Below, in pieces: positions 45,096 to 52,923 of a stretch of 64,000 nucleotides of DNA. The notes beneath the pieces were generated by a model. The model was not told the origin of the DNA. It was given only the letters and a program-made list of their open reading frames with translations, and searched no databases. Where the stretch lies: assembly GCF_900110105.1 (NCBI RefSeq), contig NZ_FOCL01000004.1:838495-902494 (forward strand), given 5' to 3'. Each line of letters opens with the position of its first letter. Position 1 is the stretch's first letter. The DNA comes from Mucilaginibacter gossypiicola. GTDB lineage: Bacteria; Bacteroidota; Bacteroidia; Sphingobacteriales; Sphingobacteriaceae. A program made the position numbers and the translations under genes.

Positions 45096-46620
45096 CTTTG
45101 CCGGAGTAATCACGATAATTCGTTTTTACTCCGGTTTTTTTTTGTTGTAATGTGTTGTTAATGTGGTAGATAAGTGCTGCTGCTTCGTTTACTTCGGCGG
45201 TTCGACCTTTCATTTCTGAAAAACGCCATTTTTTTGAGAAGATCGAACCAATTATAAATTGTTTACCTTTTATATCAGCTGACCGATATAAATAAATGAG
45301 ATCCTTTAATTTATTTACCGCATTCTCTATTAGGTTTTCAATATCGATATCCGCTTCATAGAAACTTGATAAATCAGCAAGGTCAGCTTCTAACGACGAT
45401 GTCTTAGTTTCGCACTCTGTTTTCATCAATTTGTAATCGGCACTATCAATTGTATCCGACAACAGCATTTCTCGCAGCCTCGTCATCCGATGGTTTTGTT
45501 CGGTAATCTGCTCTATAATTTTTTTTCGTTCAGTAATATAGATTGCCTGGGTATCGCCGTATTCGCCGCGAACAATCGCAGTGTATAATTCAGCTACCCC
45601 TGGTTTGGGCACGAATTTCATTAATTCATGCTCTAATGATGTATTTACTTCTTCGGCCTTAAGTCTGACTTTACAAGGCGCTTTACAATGGTAGTAATAA
45701 TAGTATCCCGTCCGGCCTTTTGACGCGCTGCCTGTCAGTGTACGGGAGCATTCAGGACATAACAGAAAGCCTCGTAATGGTAAATTTTTCGGACAAACCG
45801 CTTTGATGGCCAAATCTCTTTTCCGGCCAGTTAAAACATCCTGGACCTCGTGGTACAGAGTTTCGGAAATTAATGCCTCGTGTACACCTTGTACTATAGT
45901 CATAGGTTCATCATTAAATGCGGGAACTATGACTTTGCCACAGTAACATGGATTTCTTATCGCCTCCCAGAAACTATTTCTGGAACACTTCAACCCTCGA
46001 CGTCGCGCCATGGCCCATATGTTCTCAATAGCGAAGATGTTCTCGGCAATTTGTTCAAATGCCCATTTCATGTGGGCAGATTCTGGTTCGTTGAATGCGA
46101 TATATTTTGTCCCGTTTTCCCTTGTTTTATTGATATAACCAGGCAACGCCCTGCCCATCCAACGTCCTTCTTTTTTTCCTCGTCTCATGCCATATTTGAC
46201 ATTTAACGCTCTTCTGTCATTTTCTACTTCGGGCATTGAAAGATAAACTGCAAGCATGATCTTGCTTTCTGGGATGGAGAGATCGAGGGGTTGTTCGATT
46301 GCAACGGGTTGTAATCCCAATTTCATCAATACGCTAATCATTCCATAAGCGTCTGCTGTGTTCCGGCTAAAGCGGTCCCATTTGGTAAATATCAATTTGT
46401 CATGTGCTTTGCCTTTAGTTTGCTTGAGATTGGACAGCATTTTATTCCAGGCGGGTCGATCAAATGTTTTGGCAGAATGGTCTTCAAAAATAACTTGTCC
46501 GACTATTATATTATTACGTTCGCAATATTGCCTAAGTCGCTCATCTTGGTCCCTTTGTGAAAAACCTTTGTCGGCCTGTTCATCGGTACTAACGCGTATA
46601 TACAGAATCGCTGTTTTCAT
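45049..46620 (-). CDS. Large serine recombinase, frame ending within tRNA-Leu
   Basis: A 523-residue large serine recombinase: N-terminal resolvase catalytic domain (~1-145; AILYIRVSTDEQADKGFS with catalytic Ser11, and KWDRFSRNTADAYGM), a recombinase domain (~160-270), a Cys-containing zinc-ribbon-like segment (LLCPECSRTL and YHCKAPCKV, ~290-320) and a coiled-coil (~350-440). The last ~15 residues (VPRAGVEPARFPTGV) are simply the reverse complement of tRNA-Leu, so the stop is supplied by the tRNA gene. That is the mark of insertion at or recombination with the tRNA 3' end. It overlaps the small upstream gene by 4 bp (ATGA). It probably integrated the element that disrupted the region to its right. 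Confidence 0.93.
   Translation of the reverse strand: MKTAILYIRVSTDEQADKGFSQRDQDERLRQYCERNNIIVGQVIFEDHSAKTFDRPAWNKMLSNLKQTKGKAHDKLIFTKWDRFSRNTADAYGMISVLMKLGLQPVAIEQPLDLSIPESKIMLAVYLSMPEVENDRRALNVKYGMRRGKKEGRWMGRALPGYINKTRENGTKYIAFNEPESAHMKWAFEQIAENIFAIENIWAMARRRGLKCSRNSFWEAIRNPCYCGKVIVPAFNDEPMTIVQGVHEALISETLYHEVQDVLTGRKRDLAIKAVCPKNLPLRGFLLCPECSRTLTGSASKGRTGYYYYYHCKAPCKVRLKAEEVNTSLEHELMKFVPKPGVAELYTAIVRGEYGDTQAIYITERKKIIEQITEQNHRMTRLREMLLSDTIDSADYKLMKTECETKTSSLEADLADLSSFYEADIDIENLIENAVNKLKDLIYLYRSADIKGKQFIIGSIFSKKWRFSEMKGRTAEVNEAAALIYHINNTLQQKKTGVKTNYRDYSGKVPRAGVEPARFPTGV
45101..45143 (+). terminator. Rho-independent terminator after tRNA-Leu
   Basis: CCGGAGTAA (45101-45109) pairs perfectly with TTACTCCGG (45126-45134), followed by nine T residues. 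It lies 5 bp after the tRNA, inside the antisense recombinase reading frame. Confidence 0.85.
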
Positions 46621-46817
46621 ATCTCTAAATCTCCCTTATTGCCGGTTATCAGCTTTTTTTGCTGTTCTATTGACAATTTAGCGAATTTGTACATGATAAC
46701 CAAAATGATTCGAGCCTCATCGAGCGTTATTACTGTGCCGTAGGATTTAAGCAAATTCACGGCTGTTTCTGGAGTGATTTTTTGTTTTCTTACTAGTTGG
46801 TAATCATTTTTTGACAT
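46617..46817 (-). CDS. Small protein coupled to the serine recombinase, 66 residues
   Basis: A 66-residue protein (MSKNDYQLVRKQKITPETAV ... EIILVIMYKFAKLSIEQQ-like helices) with a 4-bp ATGA overlap into the recombinase start, so the pair is translationally coupled. The pattern KITPETAVNLLKSYGTVITLDEARII suggests helices; no clear HTH is seen. Small genes in this position are frequently found with Bacteroidota serine recombinases, possibly as directionality or regulatory partners. Function is unknown. Confidence 0.7.
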   Translation of the reverse strand: MSKNDYQLVRKQKITPETAVNLLKSYGTVITLDEARIILVIMYKFAKLSIEQQKKLITGNKGDLEI

Positions 46818-46895
46818 TGGTTATTACAACATTTAATCATCAAATCAGAAGATGGATTTATCTCAACGCAACAATATCGTTTGTAAGATGGAGAA

Positions 46896-47204
46896 TTAGT
46901 CACGAAACACCGCGTCCAGACGTTCAATAACTTTTTGGGCGGGAGAGGCGAGATGCCCCATCCATATAGGAGCGGCAATTACAAAAATGCTGCAGTCCCT
47001 GATCTTTTCAAGCAAGGCGGGCCATTCATCGCCGTCTCCTTCATCGGACGAGTTTCCAGTCAGCACATTATAGTCGTTCAGCCTGATGATTTCTGTTTCA
47101 AATCCTTTTTCCCTTAACTGACCAGCTGCTTTTTTGGCAAGTGCTTCTGTATTTGAGAATTTCGGCGCACGTTTAAGCGTACAATTGATAAATAATGCTT
47201 TCAT
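46896..47204 (-). pseudogene. Truncated NADPH-dependent FMN reductase (flavodoxin-like)
   Basis: A 102-residue frame whose N-terminal part is a normal flavodoxin-fold NAD(P)H FMN reductase start: ALFINCTLKRAPKFSNTEALA (phosphate loop region) and DCSIFVIAAPIWMGHLASPAQKVIERLD. Family members run on for about 100 more residues; here the frame stops right after ERLDAVFRD, and the following 75 bp up to the recombinase small gene shows no continuation in other frames. The C-terminal half is missing, most simply by the insertion of the recombinase element. Confidence 0.7.
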
Positions 47205-47211
47205 TGATATT

Positions 47212-47239
47212 AAAAAAAAGAGCCGCCATTCGGCAGCTC
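47212..47239 (-). terminator. Rho-independent terminator of the PA2169-family gene
   Basis: Read on the minus strand, GAGCTGCC-GAAT-GGCGGCTC (one G-U) is followed by eight T residues. It sits 17 bp after the stop of the four-helix-bundle gene and before the truncated flavodoxin gene. Confidence 0.8.
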
Positions 47240-47255
47240 CTGAAATCTGATTTTT

Positions 47256-47705
47256 TTACTTCGAAGCGTCACGCAAAACCTTTACCTCGTCGTGAGCGGC
47301 GTTTACACCACTCTGCTGACGTCCAATGATCTCGCGGGCATTTGAACTCAGCTCCGGATCTTCCAGTGCGTCACGATACGCTTTTTTGATAGCATCTTCT
47401 CCTCGTTCCGCTTCTGATAAAATGCTTTCGCGCGTATTACCACCAAATACGGATTTCACGTCTATCCATGCACGGTGCAGGCTGCCCGAAACGCTTGTTC
47501 CGGTTTCCACCTCACCTCCTTCCGCGCCAACCAATGCGGAAAGTTCCTGGCTGTTCTCGCGGCTTTGGGCTGCATATCGCTGAAAAATTTCTTTCAGGTC
47601 AACGTTTTCGTCTTTAATATCTGCTATCGCTTTCTCAAAACCGGCTATCCGGTCATTGTTGATCTCGATCAGTTCGTTAAGAACTGAAGTTGTTTTGGTT
47701 TCCAT
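47256..47705 (-). CDS. PA2169-family four-helix-bundle protein (DUF2383)
   Basis: A 149-residue helical protein: LNELIEINNDRIAGFEKAIADI (helix 1), EIFQRYAAQSRENSQELSAL (helix 2), VSGSLHRAWIDVKSVFGGN and ESILSEAERGEDAIKKAYRDAL (helix 3), SNAREIIGRQQSGVNAAHDEV (helix 4). This matches the ferritin-like PA2169/DUF2383 group, usually linked to stress and stationary phase; no metal-ligand set can be assigned with confidence. Monocistronic with its own terminator. Confidence 0.9.
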   Translation of the reverse strand: METKTTSVLNELIEINNDRIAGFEKAIADIKDENVDLKEIFQRYAAQSRENSQELSALVGAEGGEVETGTSVSGSLHRAWIDVKSVFGGNTRESILSEAERGEDAIKKAYRDALEDPELSSNAREIIGRQQSGVNAAHDEVKVLRDASK

Positions 47706-47823
47706 AGGTTTGATTTTAATAGAACATTTACTATCTGATACAACGTCCCGAGAGCTTGATGGTTTTAATTAAAATTAATTATAAAGAAATTATTTATGGT
47801 ATGATAATCGCTAATTAATAATT

Positions 47824-47985
47824 ATGAAAATCCTCAAGTTGATCCCTAAAGCAAAAACCGTTGTTGAAAGTTCAGTTTCGAAGTTATTTATAGACGGTGA
47901 CGCGACTATTTTTGCGGGCACACCACGTCAATTCTTAAAAAATAATCCCAAAGTATTTACACCCAATAATGGATTCATTGCCTGA
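47824..47985 (+). CDS. Small hypothetical protein, 53 residues
   Basis: A 53-residue open frame (ATG 47824, TGA 47985), MKILKLIPKAKTVVESSVSK then LFIDGDATIFAGTPRQFL and a short tail. No membrane segment and no known family. It is divergent from the PA2169-family gene across an AT-rich 118-bp gap and 11 bp before another small frame, which mildly supports it being real. Confidence 0.35.
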   Translation: MKILKLIPKAKTVVESSVSKLFIDGDATIFAGTPRQFLKNNPKVFTPNNGFIA

Positions 47986-47996
47986 CTTAGTTTACC

Positions 47997-48191
47997 ATGA
48001 AAAGAATTTCCACATCAACTATCCTATTAGTTTCAGTGACGGCTGGTACAGCCTGTTGGCTGATATTCGGTAGTATTTTAAAAAGAACGGTTAAAATACA
48101 AGTCAAAAACCTCACGGCTGGAATGATCAGTTATGACTCGGATATTTCTATAGAATTAACACGTCTTTTAATGGACATGATTACAAGTTAA
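47997..48191 (+). CDS. Small membrane protein, 64 residues
   Basis: A 64-residue frame with one N-terminal membrane helix (STILLVSVTAGTACWLIFGSIL, ~7-28), then a basic patch LKRTVKIQVKNLT and an acidic/hydrophobic tail. Similar in shape to small stress-related membrane proteins. It follows the 53-residue frame closely in the same direction. No family recognised. Confidence 0.4.
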   Translation: MKRISTSTILLVSVTAGTACWLIFGSILKRTVKIQVKNLTAGMISYDSDISIELTRLLMDMITS

Positions 48192-48226
48192 GGTTGGACA
48201 AGGAAACGTTTTGAGGATGGCAGGTT

Positions 48227-48860
48227 TTACAGCGCAGCACCCGCTGTATTATTGAAATAAGCATAAACAGTTTTTCCCTCATTTATCCATTCCCGGGTAC
48301 AGGTTGCATACTCGAAAAAAAAAAATCAACACCGTAATTGCCCTTGTATCGGCCCTGGCCCATGAAACCAAAGGTAAATCTAATTGTCCACCTTCAGTTC
48401 CGTTGGGAAGGCAGAAGCAGGCACATCCTGTAAAACGCTGCAAGCCTGGTACCTGTTTAGTAATTCATATGTATGGCCGTTATGCCACGAGGGGAGACGA
48501 AATTCGCCCCCCAATGGCCAATCAGTACTTGTTAACATGCCCAGTAATTCATCTAACTGGGCTGACGCCTGGTAGTTCACACCGGGCGGAAACTTGATCA
48601 GTAAGGTCCCCTGTCTCTTCTTAGCAGGCGATATCGCGTTCATAAACTCTGTTAAGGCAGCTAAAGAAAACAGCAAGTTCTTTTGACGCGTGATCTCCTT
48701 CCATAATTTAAAAGAACCGAAAGCCAGGCGGAACTTCCTCAACCCACCTGTTGATAGTTTTCGCTCTCGGCAGTTTTTAAAAAGAACGGTTCACTTCCAG
48801 ACTGTTCTTTAGCAGCGCGCAACAGCTCAGCCTCGCCAGGTCTGCATGAACTTAAGGAAA
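48227..48860 (-). pseudogene. Degraded DUF72 (YecE-like) gene with several frameshifts and stops
   Basis: Joined across frames, the minus strand reads as a DUF72 protein: LKNSLEVNRSF (matches the EVN-x-TFY motif), KTAESE, then TINRWVEEVPPGFRF in one frame, FKLWKEITRQKNLLF to PTELKVDN in the frame of 48380-48742, a stop (TAG at 48380), IYLWFHGPG, then EWINEGKTVYAYFNNTAGAAL ending at 48227. At least three frame changes and one in-frame stop separate pieces that fit each other in order. DUF72 is normally ~240 residues. The open 120-residue frame 48380-48742 is therefore a fragment, not a gene. Confidence 0.8.
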
Positions 48861-48955
48861 TTCGCGCTTAGGTATGGATAATTGCAAACTACCCGCCCCA
48901 CCATAAAAAAAACATTTTTGCAACAAGCCGGGATACAGGATGTTTTGGTGAAAGG

Positions 48956-49492
48956 ATGATTAGTAAATCAGAATTTCTATTGAATTGGGTGAAGAAAAAA
49001 TATGGAGGAAAGATCATTCCCGTAAGTGATGTGCCCTATATTGATCACGTAATGGCGGTTGCCGAAATTGCAGCAAATTACGCGGTATTCGGTTATGAAG
49101 CGGGCCTGTGCCATGATATGCTCAAAGATCATATTTGTACCGATGTTGAATTGATCGATGCTTTGTCCTCCTGTGCCTACAGTTTAGCGGAAATAAATAC
49201 TATTATGGTTTTAGTACTTGAATTGACTGATAAGTATACAAGTGGAGCTTTCCCTAAACTAAGCAAGAGAGAACGACGGCGAAAAGAGAACAAGCGACTG
49301 AGTAAGGTTAGCGCCACTGCACAAACCATCAAATATGCGGATCTATTATACAATATGGACTGGAAGCTGCGATATGAGCCTGAAAAAGCGAAACGTTACC
49401 TGAAGCGAAAAATCCGATTATTACAGCGTATGGATAAAGGCAGCACTGCTTTGCGGAAAAAAGCATTAGACCATGCGTATAGCTATATTTAA
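48956..49492 (+). CDS. HD-domain phosphohydrolase-like protein
   Basis: A 178-residue protein with the metal-binding layout of (p)ppGpp-hydrolase/HD enzymes: IDHVMAVAEIAANY (first His ~28), AGLCHDMLKDH (HD, ~55-64) and QTIKYADLLYNMDW (Asp ~132). Between them is a basic helix (LSKRERRRKENKRLSK). It probably hydrolyses a phosphate-containing small molecule; no synthetase domain is present. Its last 21 bp are included in a 105-bp tandem duplication. The N-terminal start at ATG 48956 follows the DUF72 remains. Confidence 0.8.
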   Translation: MISKSEFLLNWVKKKYGGKIIPVSDVPYIDHVMAVAEIAANYAVFGYEAGLCHDMLKDHICTDVELIDALSSCAYSLAEINTIMVLVLELTDKYTSGAFPKLSKRERRRKENKRLSKVSATAQTIKYADLLYNMDWKLRYEPEKAKRYLKRKIRLLQRMDKGSTALRKKALDHAYSYI

Positions 49493-49678
49493 CGGATAGA
49501 GCGCCTGTAAAATGAGTTAGTAAACCTGCGTTAGTGGCTGGTGGAGAAAAAGGATGAAGTTATTGCCGAAATCTATCATGCGTGTAGCTATATTTAACGG
49601 ATAGAGCGCCTGTAAAATGAGTTAGTAAACTTGCGTTAGTGGCTGGTGGAGAAAAAGGATGAAGTTATTGCCGAAATC
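49472..49678 (+). repeat. 105-bp tandem duplication (two copies)
   Basis: Bases 49472-49573 and 49577-49678 are identical except at two positions (49479/49584 A-G and 49526/49631 C-T); the unit is offset by 105 bp. The first copy begins in the 3' end of the HD gene and carries an abortive copy of the start of the next small frame (GTG at 49541); the second copy carries the intact start (GTG at 49646). Confidence 0.92.
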
Positions 49679-49906
49679 ATCGCTGAGACGCTACGATTTA
49701 TCACGTGTTCCAATGTTTGTCTTAAAACCCTTGGGGAACTACATATCATCACCGGGAATAAGTGCAAACTGCCTCAGCCGATCTGGGCGTTCTTCCTGCA
49801 TTTTTTAGAGGACTGGTTAAAGTATAATAGTGACGCACTTCATTGCGCGGTCATAAGTTCTGAGCGCAATATATGGCCAGCAAAGGTTTTAAGAGATTTC
49901 TTATGA
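49646..49906 (+). CDS. Hypothetical protein, 86 residues, start duplicated
   Basis: A frame from GTG 49646 (MEKKDEVIAEIIAETLRF). It has an amphipathic helix start, then CSNVCLKTLGELHIITGNKC and WAFFLHFLEDWLKYNSDAL. Not recognised. Its 5' end lies in the second copy of the 105-bp duplication; a truncated duplicate of the first 11 codons is in the first copy. Overlap with the next frame is ATGA, suggesting coupling. Could be a remnant. Confidence 0.35.
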   Translation: MEKKDEVIAEIIAETLRFITCSNVCLKTLGELHIITGNKCKLPQPIWAFFLHFLEDWLKYNSDALHCAVISSERNIWPAKVLRDFL

Positions 49907-50139
49907 ACACAGCAATCGGTCAGCGTTTTGCTAGAAGACTCGCTGGGGCTGTTCATTCAGGGAGACAAGCGAGACGCGTCTATTTTGATCCGTTGACCGA
50001 TGATTCTTTTTTGAATCCGCTGAACAAGGATTATATAACGTTGGCTGGCGCCGGAACAATGAACGCATTCATATCATTTTTCGTTCGTATATCCGGTCAA
50101 ACCGAAACAGGCAATACTGCGGATCTTCAAAAAGATTAA
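49903..50139 (+). CDS. Hypothetical protein, 78 residues
   Basis: ATG 49903 overlaps the preceding stop by 4 bp (ATGA). The basic first half (AIGQRFARRLAGAVHSGRQARRV) precedes DPLTDDSFLNPLNKDYITLAGAG and an uncertain tail. No family recognised. The following ~260 bp, up to SSB, holds no convincing gene. Confidence 0.3.
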   Translation: MNTAIGQRFARRLAGAVHSGRQARRVYFDPLTDDSFLNPLNKDYITLAGAGTMNAFISFFVRISGQTETGNTADLQKD

Positions 50140-50398
50140 ATGATATCAAAGAGATTACAGCCGATACTTTTCAGGCCGGCAAAAACCAGAAGCGATTTTT
50201 CAGATTCATAAGTCCATATTATCGAATCACGCAGCAACAAATGTTGAATAAGTTGCTGTAACTTGTTCTCATTGTAATAAAATATTTTCTTGCCGTAATA
50301 ATTCTCCGATCTGTTCTTTTACAAGAATTGCGCTAAAAATATATTGGTATTCAAACATTTCACTGCTAATTTGTTTGTTTTTATGTTAATTGCTGAAT

Positions 50399-50719
50399 AT
50401 GTCTGGTATTAATAAGGTGTTTTTGATTGGTCATTTAGGTAAAGGTCCGGATTTACGTCATCTTGATAACGGCGACGCTGTCGCATCCTTCCCTTTGGTT
50501 ACCTCGGAAATGATTTGCAAAGGTGACCAGCAACAAGTGGTCACCGAATGGCATAATATTGTCATGTGGCGATCCATCGCAGAAAGTTCGGTACAACTGA
50601 TAAAAGGGCAATTGGTGTATATCGAAGGTAAGCTCCGTACCCGTAATTTTACGGATCGATCTGGAATTAAAAGATATGTAACAGAAATTGCAGCAGACCA
50701 TTTCGAAATACTGAACTGA
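50399..50719 (+). CDS. ssb: Single-stranded DNA-binding protein (short SSB)
   Basis: A 106-residue OB-fold SSB: NKVFLIGHLGKGPDLRHLDNGD, VASFPLVTSEM, TEWHNIVMWRSIAE (the conserved W-H-N/I core) and YIEGKLRTRNF. It lacks the long Gly-rich linker and acidic C-terminal tip of the housekeeping SSB, so it is a secondary, possibly element-borne or stress copy. ATG 50399 gives the standard MSGINKVFL start; an upstream TTG frame is not needed. Confidence 0.9.
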   Translation: MSGINKVFLIGHLGKGPDLRHLDNGDAVASFPLVTSEMICKGDQQQVVTEWHNIVMWRSIAESSVQLIKGQLVYIEGKLRTRNFTDRSGIKRYVTEIAADHFEILN

Positions 50720-50802
50720 TCCTGACCTAAACTTTTTGGAACCAGGCTGTAATTTTTTTGCAGACTGCACTACTGCCATTACTTTGCGGAATTTCTTATT
50801 AT

Positions 50803-50836
50803 TAAAACAGGGTTACAATTTGTAACCCCTGTTTTA
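50803..50836. terminator. Bidirectional hairpin terminator
   Basis: AAAACAGGGTTACA and TGTAACCCCTGTTTT form a long stem (one bulge) around a 3-base loop, with A-run on one side and T-run on the other. It can serve the SSB gene (+) and the convergent ABC permease gene (-). Confidence 0.85.
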
Positions 50837-50987
50837 TTCTAACAGCTTGTACCCACCCAATATAATTAAGAGTTTAAATTGGGTTTGCCAGCGCGCCTGT
50901 AATTGCGGACATCGCTCGGACATTAAAAATTCGTTAGCGTGAAATAGCGCCGCCCATGTTCTCGCTGTAGGAGAGGTATTTAAATTA

Positions 50988-51917
50988 TCAACTTCTTACC
51001 TCCCGGCGCATGAAAAGACAATAAGCCAACGCGAAACAGCAGGTCATACAGGCTAGTAGCCCGCTAAACTGTGGCCATACGATCATCAGGCTTTGCGTGA
51101 ACGGTAGCGGGGATGGAATCGCCCCCGCCATTTGCTCCATTGTCAGCGGGCCCAGACTGCGTACCGATGGCATTAGTAAGGTTGTAACAGAATCAGTATA
51201 TAGCTGGTTAGGTGATATCCGCAGAATATTCAACACCATATCGTTGTAACTGATCGCCTGCTCTTGCGTGAGCTGCGATGTGTCAGGTAGCAGCGATCTT
51301 AGGAACAGGTTAACGATAATCTGGTAAAATATCGTAAAAAAAAGCCAAAGCCCTATTGCTGTGATCGCCGAAGTCGCAGTCTGTCTGAATACAATGGAAA
51401 GCATCATCGATAAACTGAGCCAGAAAGCGACGTAGGTGATGGTGATGAAAACAAACCCTCCGATCCGAAACAATTCATCGGGCTCTATCCTTACGCCCGT
51501 TAAAATGAGGCCGGCACCGATCATCAGCAATGCAAGAACAATAAATAAGCTGCTTATGATAAGCAACGCGCTGCTAAATTTTGCGAGCAGCAGATTGTCC
51601 CGGTAAACCGGCTGGGCCATCAGCCGTATAAGCGTTCCGTTATTCTTTTCTGAATTAATCGCATCAAAGCCCAGGCCAATACCCAGCAATGGTGCTAAGA
51701 AGCTTAAAAAGATATGAAAAGGAGGGATCGAGTTATCTGTTACCGTCAGCAGTTTGAGATAAAGTAAATTGTGGTCCGGATCATGTGAATTTCCGGTAAT
51801 CGGCATGATGTTCGAAAGCGAGCTATACATGGCCGCAATAAATGTTAACACAATCAGCGCTATCAGAACGACGAAGCGCCAGCTGCGAATGTGGTCGGTT
51901 ATTTCCTTGCTCAGCAT
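50988..51917 (-). CDS. ABC-2 type transporter permease (NosY/GldF-like)
   Basis: A ~309-residue permease with six membrane segments; the start at ATG 51917 (MLSKEITDHIRSWRFVVLIAL) places it 19 bp after the ATPase stop, while a longer frame to 52010 would overlap the ATPase end by 74 bp and adds an unlikely N-terminus. Motifs: LAPLLGIGLGFDAINSEKNNGTL and RLMAQPVYRDNLL typical of NosY/ABC2 membrane components, with a large loop containing RISPNQLYTDSVTTLLMP. It pairs with the ATPase and the NEW3-domain protein encoded next. Confidence 0.88.
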   Translation of the reverse strand: MLSKEITDHIRSWRFVVLIALIVLTFIAAMYSSLSNIMPITGNSHDPDHNLLYLKLLTVTDNSIPPFHIFLSFLAPLLGIGLGFDAINSEKNNGTLIRLMAQPVYRDNLLLAKFSSALLIISSLFIVLALLMIGAGLILTGVRIEPDELFRIGGFVFITITYVAFWLSLSMMLSIVFRQTATSAITAIGLWLFFTIFYQIIVNLFLRSLLPDTSQLTQEQAISYNDMVLNILRISPNQLYTDSVTTLLMPSVRSLGPLTMEQMAGAIPSPLPFTQSLMIVWPQFSGLLACMTCCFALAYCLFMRREVRS

Positions 51918-51936
51918 CACGGCGAATGCACCTGCT

Positions 51937-52911
51937 TCAGACTGTTTTTTTGTAATCTCTTTTACTTGTGCCGGTTTCAAAATATTTTTGATAAATATCG
52001 TCAAGTTCATAATTCTTTTGATTTACACTGATAATGTTGCAATCATTTTCAACGAAGAAACGCACCAGGGCCGGAGTTATATTCCGGCTGCACCTGAACT
52101 CAATCGTGTTGCCTTGATAGGAAATGTCATCGATGGCCTCCCAGGCTTTCAGTATCGCTTCAAGCGGCCAGGGATGAGGTAAGTCGTTTTCCACGACAAT
52201 CGAGGTCATGTAGCCGTTTTTGCCAAATAATTGCTGGGCTAAGCTTGCCTGGTTACCTTCTGCTAAAACCCGCCCCTCCACAAATATTCCGACGCGGTCA
52301 CAGACCTGCTGGACATGATGTAAATGGTGCGAGGAAAGTAAAACCGTCAGGCCTTGTTCCCGGCTCAACTTTCTGATCAGTGCCAAAAAATCTTTTACGC
52401 CGGTAGGATCAATACCAAGAGTAGGCTCATCTAAGATGATCACCTCCGGGTCCTTTATGAGCAAATCGGCCAAACCCAGGCGCTGTTTCATCCCTCTGGA
52501 AAAGGTGGCGGTCTTTTTCATTCCCGCTTCAGCCAGTCCGACTACGTCAAGTACCCGTACTGCTTTGTCTTTAAGCTGCCGCTCAGGCAGGCCATTAAGC
52601 CTTCCGATATAAAGCAGGTTATCCAACGCCGTCATGTGATCATAAAAGCCGACGCTGTCAGGCATGTAGCCTACCTTCTTTTTTACTTTTATGGCATCAC
52701 TCGTCGCGTTATATCCACAAACCGTAGCTGTTCCGCTTGTTGGTTCGGTTAGACCCAGCATCATGAGTATGCTGGTGGTTTTTCCAGCGCCATTGGGTCC
52801 AAGCAGTCCGAATATTTCTCCTTTATGGACTTGAAGGTTCAAATTATCGACCGCGAGGTGATTGCCATAACGTTTCGTTAGGGATCTTAGTTGTATAACA
52901 GGATCTTTCAT
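51937..52911 (-). CDS. ABC transporter ATP-binding protein (CcmA/NosF-like)
   Basis: A 324-residue ATPase: Walker A GPNGAGKTTSI, Q-loop YMPDSVGFYDHMTALDN, signature FSRGMKQRLGLADLL, Walker B PEVIILDEPTLGIDP and H-loop LSSHHLHHV. The ~90-residue C-terminal tail (ITPALVRFFVENDCNIISVN) is typical of exporters that make their own regulatory domain. It lies 12 bp after the NEW3-domain gene and 20 bp before the permease, forming a three-gene export operon. Confidence 0.92.
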   Translation of the reverse strand: MKDPVIQLRSLTKRYGNHLAVDNLNLQVHKGEIFGLLGPNGAGKTTSILMMLGLTEPTSGTATVCGYNATSDAIKVKKKVGYMPDSVGFYDHMTALDNLLYIGRLNGLPERQLKDKAVRVLDVVGLAEAGMKKTATFSRGMKQRLGLADLLIKDPEVIILDEPTLGIDPTGVKDFLALIRKLSREQGLTVLLSSHHLHHVQQVCDRVGIFVEGRVLAEGNQASLAQQLFGKNGYMTSIVVENDLPHPWPLEAILKAWEAIDDISYQGNTIEFRCSRNITPALVRFFVENDCNIISVNQKNYELDDIYQKYFETGTSKRDYKKTV

Positions 52912-52923
52912 GCGTACAGAAAA

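Noticed and set aside
48380..48742. Independent 120-residue protein
   Set aside because: It is the middle of a decayed DUF72 gene; adjoining fragments match in other frames.
50988..52010. Longer permease start at 52010
   Set aside because: It would overlap the ATPase end by 74 bp and adds an atypical N-terminus; ATG 51917 fits better.
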